From positions 64,001 through 128,000 of the IMG/VR virus record IMGVR_UViG_3300021963_000025: DNA of 64,000 nucleotides, one strand, 5' to 3'. The stretch's first letter is position 1. Each line of letters begins with the position of its first letter. Under the pieces are notes generated by a model. It saw only the letters and a program-made list of their open reading frames with translations. It had not been told where the DNA came from and did not search any database. Source of the DNA: a virus. Shown here one piece after another: positions 16,363-24,098 of this stretch. The position numbers and the translations under genes were made by a program.

Positions 16363-18332
16363 GACGTATAATATCATCAAGAAGAAAACAGGGACAATTT
16401 ACTTCCGCTCCGGTAGTAAGTGGGAATACAACAATCGGTTCAGTACTATCTGTAACTAATGGTGTATTCGACGGACCGTCATCAACATATACATACCAAT
16501 GGTTCCTAGACAGTAGTCCAATATCAGGAGCTACCAGTAGCACTTATACACTTCCAGCGCTTAGCAATGGAATATTAAGATGCATTGTTAAGGCAACAAA
16601 TGCGCTTGGTACCGTTAAATCTACAAGTAACTTTTTTACGATTAGAAATTCCTTTAATTTTGTAGTTAAAACTGATAATACTTCAACAGGGAGTAGTACT
16701 GTAACTCAGTTCAAATTACCATTAATTAGTACAGGTACTTACAACTTTACGGTTTACTGGGGAGATGGTACTTCAAATACAATAACAACTTGGAATCAAG
16801 CACAAACAACGCACACATACGCAACTGCTGGAACCTACAATATTTCGATAACAGGGACTATAACAGGATTTTGTTTTAATAATGCAGGTGATAAACTTAA
16901 AATTTTATCAGTTGGATGGTGGGGTCCTTTAAGACCTTCTAATAATTCCGGAACTTTCTTTGGATGTACTAATTTAACACTAGATAATGTTAAAGATGTT
17001 CTTAACCTTACAGGTATGACAGCTCTTAATAATTTCTTTTATGCATGCTCAAGTTTAGTTAAAGTTAACCGCATTGGTGAGTGGAACACGTCAAATATCA
17101 CTTCTTTGAATAGAATGTTTGAAAACTGCTATAATTTTAATGATAATGTAGGAGGATGGAATACTTCTAATGTTATAGATATGCAAAATGTTTTTGCTAA
17201 CGCTAGAAACTTTAATAATGGAGGTAGTCCAGATATTGGAAATTGGGACACTAGCAAAGTTACTACATTCAGATTTTTATTTGGTTCTGATGCGAATGGT
17301 GTATATCATAGTTTTAATCAATATATTGGAGACTGGAATACTTCAGCCGTTACAAATACATCATCAATGTTTGGAAGAAACATTAAGTTCAATCAAGACA
17401 TTAATACAAAATCCGTTACAAAAAATGGAGTTACCTATACCGCATGGGACACTAAAGAAATTACTAATATGGGTTTCATGTTTAATGGATATGCAGGAGA
17501 TGGAAACTACGGAGTATTTAATCAATATATTGGAGACTGGAATACCTCTAAAGTTACTACAATGGGATCTTTGTTCCAATCTCAACCTAAATTTAACCAA
17601 GATATATCAACAAAGGTTGTAACGGTTAATGGAGTTACATATACTGCATGGGACACTTTAAATGTTACTAATATGGGTTATACATTCTATGGTGACTCTT
17701 TTATTACTCCATCAGAATTTAATCAAAACATTGGAAATTGGAATACTTCTAAAGTAACAACGATGACTACTATGTTACAATTTAATACAAGTTTTAACCA
17801 AAATATTGGAACAAAAACAGTAACGGTAAATGGAACTACATATACTGCATGGAATACTTCTCTAGTTACAAATATGAATTATATGCTTGGTGGATGTTCA
17901 GTATTTAATAATGGTGGAAGTTCTTCAATTAATGATTGGAATGTTGCAAATGTAACAGGTATTACACAAACTTTTTGGAACGCGTCTGCTTTTAATCAAC
18001 CTCTTAATTCTTGGAACACTGTAAAAGTTACTAACATGGGTGGAACATTTTATAATGCAGCTAATTTTAACCAAAGCTTAAGCAATTGGAAAGCTAATTT
18101 AGTTACTACATTTATTGAAGGTAGTACTAATTTTATGCAGGGTAAAACATTCTATGATTATTCAACTGCTAATTATGATGCACTACTTATTGGATGGGCA
18201 TCAAGACCGGTATTGGCAAATAAGACAATCAATTTTGGTACCATTAAGTACACTTCAGCAGCCGTAGCCGCAAGAGCAATATTAACATCAGCACCAAATA
18301 ACTGGACAATAATAGACGGAGGACAAATATGA
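16359..18332 (+). CDS. BspA-like repeat adhesin with Ig-like and PKD-like domains
   Basis: 657 residues. Residues about 15-95 form an Ig-like module (Y-T-Y-Q-W-F-L-D-S ... I-L-R-C-I-V-K-A-T-N). Residues about 105-165 look PKD-like (V-Y-W-G-D-G-T ... H-T-Y-A-T-A-G-T-Y-N). From about 200 to 610 it consists of repeats with the core W-N-T-S-x-V-T-x-M-x-x-M-F-x-x-x-x-x-F-N-Q-x-I-x-x, the BspA/DUF285-type leucine-rich-like repeat of bacterial surface proteins. BspA-type proteins bind host surfaces or other bacteria; in a phage fibre cassette it is most likely a receptor-binding tip. It was probably acquired from a bacterial surface-protein gene. Confidence 0.85.
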   Translation: MRRIISSRRKQGQFTSAPVVSGNTTIGSVLSVTNGVFDGPSSTYTYQWFLDSSPISGATSSTYTLPALSNGILRCIVKATNALGTVKSTSNFFTIRNSFNFVVKTDNTSTGSSTVTQFKLPLISTGTYNFTVYWGDGTSNTITTWNQAQTTHTYATAGTYNISITGTITGFCFNNAGDKLKILSVGWWGPLRPSNNSGTFFGCTNLTLDNVKDVLNLTGMTALNNFFYACSSLVKVNRIGEWNTSNITSLNRMFENCYNFNDNVGGWNTSNVIDMQNVFANARNFNNGGSPDIGNWDTSKVTTFRFLFGSDANGVYHSFNQYIGDWNTSAVTNTSSMFGRNIKFNQDINTKSVTKNGVTYTAWDTKEITNMGFMFNGYAGDGNYGVFNQYIGDWNTSKVTTMGSLFQSQPKFNQDISTKVVTVNGVTYTAWDTLNVTNMGYTFYGDSFITPSEFNQNIGNWNTSKVTTMTTMLQFNTSFNQNIGTKTVTVNGTTYTAWNTSLVTNMNYMLGGCSVFNNGGSSSINDWNVANVTGITQTFWNASAFNQPLNSWNTVKVTNMGGTFYNAANFNQSLSNWKANLVTTFIEGSTNFMQGKTFYDYSTANYDALLIGWASRPVLANKTINFGTIKYTSAAVAARAILTSAPNNWTIIDGGQI

Positions 18333-18538
18333 GTTACTTTTTAGCACACAACGAAACGGATGTTTTTCATTATGGAGAACTATTAGAAGGCCAGGTAATA
18401 GAAACTGGGCAACCGCATTTAGAATATTTTAATGCATTGCAAGAATTAAAAGATAGATTGGCTTTTTTTAATGTAGAGTATATTGAAAATATTGACGTAG
18501 ACCTTCCAGGTGGACCAAACGATGATTTAATAGAGTAA
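18329..18538 (+). CDS. Small fibre-partner protein
   Basis: 69 residues, acidic (ends N-D-D-L-I-E), overlapping the adhesin stop by four bases. A helix-like central stretch (F-N-A-L-Q-E-L-K-D-R-L-A-F-F) is visible. It is a third instance of a gene of about 70 residues coupled to a large fibre gene. Function inferred only from position. Confidence 0.65.
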   Translation: MSYFLAHNETDVFHYGELLEGQVIETGQPHLEYFNALQELKDRLAFFNVEYIENIDVDLPGGPNDDLIE

Positions 18539-18549
18539 ACAATCTTAAA

Positions 18550-18580
18550 ATTTGATATATAATACTTGAATATATCAAAT
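18550..18580 (+). promoter_or_regulatory. 11-bp inverted repeat enclosing a late-type promoter
   Basis: ATTTGATATAT (18550-18560) pairs with ATATATCAAAT (18570-18580). GATATATAA spans the left arm and loop (18554-18562). The right arm ends three bases before the ATG at 18584. The layout matches the repeat at 5836-5883. Confidence 0.65.
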
Positions 18581-18583
18581 AAC

Positions 18584-19135
18584 ATGTTAAACGAAGCTTA
18601 CACCACTGACAAAATCCTTATTTTCGATATTGATGATACTATCGCAATTACCCCTGCGAAAATAGTAGTCACTGACACAAAAACTGGAAAGACATTCGAA
18701 CTGACTCCAGAAGAGTTTAACTCATACGAGAAAAACAAAAATCATCTTGTTAATTTCGACCAATTCAGATCACTAGAGATTATGAAAGCGGGTCGATTGA
18801 TTGATAAATACTTCAACGTACTCACTAAAAACTACAAGAGTGGCGTTGCAATCGGTGTTATTACAGCACGAGACAATAGAGAAATGATATACGAATGGTT
18901 CCGCTTTCACTTAGGATTCCATATCGATAAAAAACTGATCTGGGCAGTTAATGACCCAGTCCATGGACTTACCGGAAATATACAACAACGAAAACAGGAC
19001 GCAATGCGCTGGTTTATTGACCAGGGTTACACGGATATCACGTTCTTCGACGACGATAGAAACAATATAAAACTAATAAAACAATTAGAGAGTGAACTCG
19101 GTCAATCGATCAAGACACATCTTGCTAAACACTAG
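18584..19135 (+). CDS. HAD-superfamily phosphatase (PNK 3'-phosphatase-like)
   Basis: 183 residues from the ATG at 18584. An in-frame TTG at 18566 lies inside the promoter hairpin and is rejected. Motif I is I-F-D-I-D-D-T-I; motif II is V-I-T-A-R-D-N-R; motif IV is F-F-D-D-D-R-N-N. This is close to the acid-phosphatase/polynucleotide-kinase 3'-phosphatase branch of HAD enzymes, which act on nucleic-acid ends or nucleotides. The N-terminus is MLNEAYTTDK; L-N-E|A near the very start recalls the cleavage pattern of the tagged proteins but without the rest of the tag, so this may be chance. Confidence 0.8.
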   Translation: MLNEAYTTDKILIFDIDDTIAITPAKIVVTDTKTGKTFELTPEEFNSYEKNKNHLVNFDQFRSLEIMKAGRLIDKYFNVLTKNYKSGVAIGVITARDNREMIYEWFRFHLGFHIDKKLIWAVNDPVHGLTGNIQQRKQDAMRWFIDQGYTDITFFDDDRNNIKLIKQLESELGQSIKTHLAKH

Positions 19136-19141
19136 GAAATT

Positions 19142-20323
19142 ATGGCAAATTTAGGAGATTTTAAAACAAGATTTGAAATGGCAGTTAATCAGGCCAATGC
19201 AGATCAACAAATAAATGAATCGATGGATTCACCTCTAAATGAGGCAAAAATTAATACAGAATCAATGCAAGGGGAGGTTGATAACCCAGGATCTATTCAT
19301 GGAAATATGGCCCTAATTGATGCGCTTACAAAAGCTAAAAAAATTGATGATTATAAAACTTTTGCAAAAAACTATCCAAATGGAATTCCAACAACTTTTA
19401 TCTTAAATCTTTTTGCATCACTGAATCCAAAAGAGTCAGAAGAACTTGCTAAAGATTTATACTCAAAATCAACTCCAAAAGACTTGAACGCTGGAATGTA
19501 CTCAAATAGAAATTCAGTACTTGGAAAGTTATTTGACCAAAAGCCAACTGGACTTGGAAAGGGAGAAGCACTTATTGCATGGTTAATTAGAGGTGCAGTA
19601 ATTCAAGGTGGAACAGAGAGTTATGATGTTATCATTAATGGAAAAGATACCTTTGAGGTTAAAGATTACAGTAAAAATAATGCAGCAATCCGAGCAGGAG
19701 TAAAATCAAAGGTTAGTAACTTTGAATTTTGGAGAGAGATTAGCGATACACTATCAAGAATCGATAAATTGACAGGATATTCTGCTGGAAAACCTAAATT
19801 TGATATAAGCAAATACTTCTCTCCGGAGATGACAACAGCAGCAAACTACCTAATGGGAAGAAGAGGTACTATCATGTCGGGTGAATGTAATAAAACCGAT
19901 TTTGCAAATATTAACAAATTCTATGAAGAGGCTCATAAGGTTGAAAATAATCTACATGGGTATACCAATGTGATTTTAAGAGGACCAAATGCAGCTCCTA
20001 TCGAGTTAAGTATTGACCTATTAGACCCTGCTGCGGTTAAAGGAGATACAATTACCTTTCATGTTGCAAAAACCGACCAAACTGCAACGTACATTCTAGC
20101 AGAATTGAAGCGATTAAAATATGTTAGAAATCCAAAAGACTTAGAAGTGGATATGCAAAAAGCGGTTGACCAAATACATTCAGGACTTGTGTATATCGTA
20201 TTCCGTAAAAACACAATAAATATTACAACAGATTTTGTACCAGCTCAGGTATCAACATCATCTCTCTACTTTGTAGAAAGAAACATTAAAGACCCTATAA
20301 TAGACACTACATTAGATGACTAA
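19142..20323 (+). CDS. PD-(D/E)XK nuclease-like protein
   Basis: 393 residues. G-K-G-E-A-L (near residue 140), S-Y-D-V-I-I (near 161) and F-E-V-K-D-Y (near 172) supply the E, D and ExK of a PD-(D/E)XK nuclease core. The spacing is plausible, but the call rests on these three motifs. The N-terminal 40 residues contain two sites of the cleavage type, Q-I-N-E|S and P-L-N-E|A, though not the MKxhKLFEEF start. It follows the HAD phosphatase by six bases. If it is a nuclease, candidate jobs are host DNA degradation or attack on competing DNA. Function otherwise unknown. Confidence 0.55.
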   Translation: MANLGDFKTRFEMAVNQANADQQINESMDSPLNEAKINTESMQGEVDNPGSIHGNMALIDALTKAKKIDDYKTFAKNYPNGIPTTFILNLFASLNPKESEELAKDLYSKSTPKDLNAGMYSNRNSVLGKLFDQKPTGLGKGEALIAWLIRGAVIQGGTESYDVIINGKDTFEVKDYSKNNAAIRAGVKSKVSNFEFWREISDTLSRIDKLTGYSAGKPKFDISKYFSPEMTTAANYLMGRRGTIMSGECNKTDFANINKFYEEAHKVENNLHGYTNVILRGPNAAPIELSIDLLDPAAVKGDTITFHVAKTDQTATYILAELKRLKYVRNPKDLEVDMQKAVDQIHSGLVYIVFRKNTINITTDFVPAQVSTSSLYFVERNIKDPIIDTTLDD

Positions 20324-20495
20324 TGAGGAATGGAATAAATACGTTGACACTGGTTATGTACCACAAAGGTTCATAAAGGAAATAGTGACCAGAATTAAAC
20401 ACAATATGACGCTCAATATGAGACACATTCAAGTGTATATGACTCATAGTGCAATTATAGAATTATATTTAAAAAACGGAATAAAAAATAAATAA
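20316..20495 (+). CDS. Small basic hypothetical protein (59 aa)
   Basis: ATG at 20316 overlaps the end of the nuclease-like gene by eight bases; TAA at 20493-20495. The protein begins MTNEEWNKYVDTG and is basic and helical in the middle (R-F-I-K-E-I-V-T-R-I-K-H-N-M). No family recognised. Continuous coding with the overlap and the four-base gap to the next start make it credible. Confidence 0.65.
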   Translation: MTNEEWNKYVDTGYVPQRFIKEIVTRIKHNMTLNMRHIQVYMTHSAIIELYLKNGIKNK

Positions 20496-20498
20496 AGC

Positions 20499-21089
20499 AT
20501 GAAACATGTTAAACTATACGAACAATTCGTAAATGAGGCTAAAAGTTACAGTATCAAAGGAATGATAAAAAAGGCAACTACTGATAAAACAGACAGATTG
20601 CCATACGTAACACTTACATCAGATGTTGACCGATTTATTTCAAGATGGGCATATAGACAAGGTTTAGATGAAATTGATTTTACTCCAGAAATGAGAGCCG
20701 AATTTGAAGACGGAATCCGAGCAGCAGGCTATGATGTAGTTGATGCTAAAGACATTGAAAAGCAAAAAGTATTCAGTGCATTGATGAAGGACCTAAAAAA
20801 ATCATGGGATTGGGATGTTAAATTGACTCCACATAAAGATGAAAATTATACCACAAACTCTAGACCCCTGATTTATATTGAACTTAGAGGCGGAAAAGCA
20901 GGAAAACTAGAGAATGGAGAACCGATTATCGATCTTAATATTGGTAACAAAATGCCTTACTATTTCAATGGCACTAGTGAACAATTCAGTACTTGGTTAC
21001 ATGACAGAGGATTTGCAATTATTAGTACTAATGGTCAAAAATTCATTACTGAATTAAGTGCTACAAGAGGAGAACCATCATACTACTAA
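20499..21089 (+). CDS. Tagged putative internal head protein
   Basis: 196 residues starting MKHVKLYEQFVNE|A, an exact match to the tag pattern. The body has a helical N-terminal half (S-R-W-A-Y-R-Q-G-L-D-E-I-D-F) and a beta-rich second half (I-Y-I-E-L-R-G-G-K-A). Predicted mature length is 183 residues. First gene of the second tagged block. No family recognised. Confidence 0.72.
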   Translation: MKHVKLYEQFVNEAKSYSIKGMIKKATTDKTDRLPYVTLTSDVDRFISRWAYRQGLDEIDFTPEMRAEFEDGIRAAGYDVVDAKDIEKQKVFSALMKDLKKSWDWDVKLTPHKDENYTTNSRPLIYIELRGGKAGKLENGEPIIDLNIGNKMPYYFNGTSEQFSTWLHDRGFAIISTNGQKFITELSATRGEPSYY

Positions 21090-21105
21090 ATAAAAAATCA
21101 TAACA

Positions 21106-21618
21106 ATGAAACACATTAAAGTATTTGAAGACTTTGCAAATGAGGCAAAGAATAAAGGCCCGTTTATCTTTTACACGGCAGATGATTCAGTGATGAAATC
21201 CGCACAGTTTAAAAATAGCGCTGGATATGTTAAAGACATGGAGAAAGACCTAGGAGTCGATCCAAACCAAATTAACGACATCATAGTAAAAGAACTTGGC
21301 TCTTCAATTGATAAAGCATGTTACGTTACCGCTGACAACTATAATGAAATAACTTCACATGCAAAAGCTGCCATGATAAAAGGTATTAAATTTGTACAGC
21401 AAGGAGATTTTAAACTAAATGAACAATTTGTAAACGAGGCAATGGCACTAACCCAATATTACAGAAACTCTGACAAGGAGGTAAAAGATATTGCAAAACA
21501 AATAGATGCTATTATTAATACAGCAGATTTTGTAGTACCATCAAGTAAAGACAAGTTACTAGACCTGATCACTGACCTAACAGATGCATATCTAGCGGAT
21601 ATGCGTGACGAGGAATAA
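21106..21618 (+). CDS. Tagged putative internal head protein with a second complete tag
   Basis: 170 residues starting MKHIKVFEDFANE|A. At residues 102-112 the sequence F-K-L-N-E-Q-F-V-N-E|A repeats the tag almost fully (compare V-K-L-F-E-Q-F-V-N-E-A in the gene at 5140). The gene therefore looks like a fusion of two tagged proteins. Predicted products are a chain of about 98 residues and one of about 59 residues (starting A-M-A-L-T-Q-Y-Y). The second part is helical and acidic at the end. Function unknown. Confidence 0.75.
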   Translation: MKHIKVFEDFANEAKNKGPFIFYTADDSVMKSAQFKNSAGYVKDMEKDLGVDPNQINDIIVKELGSSIDKACYVTADNYNEITSHAKAAMIKGIKFVQQGDFKLNEQFVNEAMALTQYYRNSDKEVKDIAKQIDAIINTADFVVPSSKDKLLDLITDLTDAYLADMRDEE

Positions 21619-21661
21619 TATATCACATCAACTATGTCCCGTATAATATTCTCTAACTAGA

Positions 21662-21748
21662 ATGGACCCTCAAATCCCCCTACCGCTTCTATACTCGATT
21701 CCCCTAATAATGGGAATCATTATCTTGATAAAAGACAGAAAACACTAA
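21662..21748 (+). CDS. Tiny membrane peptide (28 aa)
   Basis: ATG at 21662 to TAA at 21746-21748. Residues about 4-23 are almost entirely hydrophobic (L-P-L-L-Y-S-I-P-L-I-M-G-I-I-I-L), followed by a basic tail K-D-R-K-H. A single-pass membrane peptide of this size could be real, but very short frames are hard to prove. It fills an otherwise empty gap between two genes. Confidence 0.4.
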   Translation: MDPQIPLPLLYSIPLIMGIIILIKDRKH

Positions 21749-21759
21749 ATAACTATAAC

Positions 21760-21969
21760 ATGGAAAACATTACACTAGGACAGAAAAGGGTACAAAGAAA
21801 CTTTAACCCTTCAGCAAACCCAGATGTCGAAAACATTAAAGAGCAATATGCTAATATTATCGACCATTTAGAAACCTTAAGAAACGACCGTAACGGTAGA
21901 GAGGTTTCAATAGCACAAACAGAGGCTGAAACCTCTTGTATGTATGCAGTAAAATCACTATTTGTATAA
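21760..21969 (+). CDS. Acb2-like anti-CBASS cyclic-nucleotide sponge candidate
   Basis: 69 residues. R-N-F-N-P-S-A-N-P-D-V-E-N-I-K (13-27) followed by a helix with L-R and then G-R-E-V-S-I-A-Q-T-E-A-E-T-S-C-M-Y-A-V-K (46-65) matches my recollection of the Acb2/Tad1-type small phage protein family (FNPSxxPxVxxIK ... RxxAxAxTxxExAxMWAVK). Acb2 is known to bind cyclic di- and trinucleotide signals and so block CBASS defence. The Trp usual in the last motif is Tyr here. Cytosolic. It lies inside the second tagged block, an accessory region where anti-defence genes would be expected. Confidence 0.7.
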   Translation: MENITLGQKRVQRNFNPSANPDVENIKEQYANIIDHLETLRNDRNGREVSIAQTEAETSCMYAVKSLFV

Positions 21970-21971
21970 TC

Positions 21972-22499
21972 ATGAAACATGTAAAACTGTTCGAACAATT
22001 CATAAATGAAGGTTACATGGATAACTTTAAAGAGTATGAAAAGGAATTCAAAAAGAGAGGTTTGAATCGACACAGTGAAGGATGGTCAGAAGGTGGTTAT
22101 GAGGACATTTGGTATACAGATTTCGAATTAGGCCGTTTTGTTGTTAGTTTCTGGGGACTAAATATGGCCCTAACATCTGACATGTCAAAAACCCAACGTA
22201 ATAAACCAGAATACGAGTACAATGTATATTTCGAACCTTTCCCAAAATACAAAATGAAATTATTTGGTTTGATTAAAACTCAAGAGCGTCAATTAGGCAA
22301 ACAAATCGACTTTGCTAGAGGTTACATCGATTTTTCAGAAGGTAAATTTACAACAGATGATAAAACATTTATGAAGTACCTATTTAGTGTAGTTGATGAT
22401 GGATTAGAAAAATCTAAAGAAATTTCTAAAATTGAATACCTTTCTTTTGAAGACAGCGCAAAATGGGCACGTCCAGCAATCGATAATGTAAATAGATAA
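21972..22499 (+). CDS. Tagged putative internal head protein
   Basis: 175 residues. I take the ATG at 21972, which gives the tag MKHVKLFEQFINE|G; an upstream in-frame ATG at 21936 would lie inside the preceding gene. The body contains R-H-S-E-G-W-S-E-G-G-Y-E-D-I-W-Y-T-D-F-E and further aromatic-rich stretches, suggesting a folded domain of about 160 residues. No family recognised. Confidence 0.72.
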   Translation: MKHVKLFEQFINEGYMDNFKEYEKEFKKRGLNRHSEGWSEGGYEDIWYTDFELGRFVVSFWGLNMALTSDMSKTQRNKPEYEYNVYFEPFPKYKMKLFGLIKTQERQLGKQIDFARGYIDFSEGKFTTDDKTFMKYLFSVVDDGLEKSKEISKIEYLSFEDSAKWARPAIDNVNR

Positions 22500-22507
22500 A
22501 ACCAATT

Positions 22508-22915
22508 ATGAAACCTATAAAACTATTCGAAGAATTCCTTAATGAGTCCCAAAAACAGGATGCTGCTATGCAAAAGGTGGAAGCACTCCCTAAAGGGTCA
22601 ATATTTGATGATGCAAAACGAATAGACTCTATATTCAAAATTAACAATCGTACTTGGAGTGAAGTGGTTCAAGCCTGGGAAGAGAATGAAAAATCTGCAA
22701 AAAGCAAAACAATAAACCCTAAGGACGTACAAATAACCCAAAGGAATATACAATCAAGCAAGGTAGAGGAAATGATATACAGAAAGGGTCCTCTTAAAAC
22801 CATTAATGTTATTGAATTCCCAGAAGGAATGGTAATCCCCGATGGACACCACAGACTTACAACAGCATGGGCCCTAGGAGAAACCAAACTAAAAGTTAAC
22901 TACGTAAAAGCATGA
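22508..22915 (+). CDS. Tagged putative internal head protein with ParB/Srx-like motif
   Basis: 135 residues starting MKPIKLFEEFLNE|S. Near the C-terminus, E-F-P-E-G-M-V-I-P-D-G-H-H-R-L-T-T-A-W-A-L-G matches the core of the ParB N-terminal/sulfiredoxin-like fold (I-x-D-G-x-H-R-x-x-A), a family that includes CTP-dependent switches, nucleases and ADP-ribosylating or kinase enzymes. This is one of the few tagged proteins with a recognisable body. It overlaps the next tagged gene by four bases. Confidence 0.72.
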   Translation: MKPIKLFEEFLNESQKQDAAMQKVEALPKGSIFDDAKRIDSIFKINNRTWSEVVQAWEENEKSAKSKTINPKDVQITQRNIQSSKVEEMIYRKGPLKTINVIEFPEGMVIPDGHHRLTTAWALGETKLKVNYVKA

Positions 22916-23430
22916 AACATATAAAACTATTTGAAAACTTCCTAAATGAAGAAACCCAATTCCCAGCACAGTTTGGTATAGATGAACCAGTAGCTTTCAA
23001 AACCTCTCAGCAGGACCCTGAAAGATGGGGAACCGTAGTCAAAGTATCATTCACTAAAGCAAAAGTTTGGTATGATATACTGGATGATTATACAGCAACC
23101 GTAATTAGTGATGTAGATTCAGTATGGGTAAAATCATTAGCAGGAAAACCCCTACCAGAATCCTTCCTAAATGAAGGGGAAGATGCAGTAACCCTAAACG
23201 TAACTATTAGTAATATTGACCAATCTACAGCAGACGATTTCTTAAAGATGTTTGCATTCATGGAATATTGTGGAAACGTAGGAACTGCCCGAACGATGCA
23301 GGCTTTCTTTGATGGTGATGGACACTTCAGACCCCGTATCAAAGTTGAAGGCATCGACCTACAAGATATCGACCTAGGCCTAACTGATGAAGACAAGAAA
23401 ATCGACCTAGACTTGGACTTCGGAGCCTAA
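22912..23430 (+). CDS. Tagged putative internal head protein, second internal site
   Basis: 172 residues starting MKHIKLFENFLNE|E. A second tag-like stretch, L-P-E-S-F-L-N-E|G, lies at residues 81-89, dividing the protein into an N-terminal beta-rich domain (with D-P-E-R-W-G-T-V-V-K-V, as in small barrel domains) and a C-terminal acidic domain ending D-L-D-L-D-F-G-A. Codon use is richer in C at third positions than in the first block. Last gene of the rightward transcript, closed by a terminator. Confidence 0.72.
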   Translation: MKHIKLFENFLNEETQFPAQFGIDEPVAFKTSQQDPERWGTVVKVSFTKAKVWYDILDDYTATVISDVDSVWVKSLAGKPLPESFLNEGEDAVTLNVTISNIDQSTADDFLKMFAFMEYCGNVGTARTMQAFFDGDGHFRPRIKVEGIDLQDIDLGLTDEDKKIDLDLDFGA

Positions 23431-23453
23431 ACCCCCTAAAACAAACCAACTGC

Positions 23454-23482
23454 AGAGGACCCAAAAAAAGGTCCTCTTTTTT
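23454..23482 (+). terminator. Rho-independent terminator
   Basis: Stem AGAGGACC (23454-23461) pairs with GGTCCTCT (23470-23477), loop rich in A, followed by five T residues. It ends the rightward second tagged block before the gene-free C-rich stretch. Confidence 0.9.
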
Positions 23483-24098
23483 ATCGAGCCCGGCACGTCC
23501 GACAACCCCGTCCCCCACAATAAAAAACCGATAGAAATAAAAATCTAAAACAAAAACATCTAAGACACCTTATAAATCTATAACAGATACAAGATAATCT
23601 CTATATAGATAAGGATATAAACCCCCTAATAGAACCCCTATAAGGTATAATACTCCCCTCCCTGACCCCCGTTACTGTCCAGTTTTTAAGCCCTCAATTG
23701 CCCTTCGTACCCGTACCCGTAGGGGCCAATCCCCAGTCAACCAGGTACCCCAGTTCTACCTTTCTTAACAAAAGGATATATACCCACACTCCAAGCCCAG
23801 TAGGTCTCTCAATAGTTCCCTTCATGTCCCTCTAAGGGCCTTAAACCTCTCGTCGAGTTGGGTCACCCTCCGAGGCACTCCGGACCCTCTTTTCACTCCT
23901 GGGCACCTCCAAAACCATCCACCAATCCCAGTTCCTACCAAACGGGCGTTTGGATGCACCAAGTGCTAGTGCCCCTGCGGGCAAAACAATTCTGCCTTGC
24001 CCGGCCATTGGTCTACCGCGAAACGCACGAAATCCGGGAACACCACACTCCCGGAAATCGCTATCTAATTAAGGCAGTTTCGGGTGCCGGCCGTTATA
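23483..24098. other. Gene-free, C-rich, hairpin-rich region between convergent genes
   Basis: No convincing reading frame exists on either strand. The plus strand is strongly C-biased: in 23641-23760 I count 46 C and 19 G. Small perfect hairpins cluster in the second half: CCAAACG-GG-CGTTTGG (23938-23953), GCCC-CTGC-GGGC (23971-23982) and TCCGGGA/TCCCGGA (24033-24055). Possible roles are a structured RNA read leftward past the gene at 24099, a replication-related site, or a terminator zone. None is proven. No tRNA was found. Confidence 0.5.

Noticed and set aside
18566-18583. TTG start for the HAD phosphatase
   Set aside because: It lies within the promoter hairpin and would add a leader inside the predicted transcription start region; ATG at 18584 is better placed.
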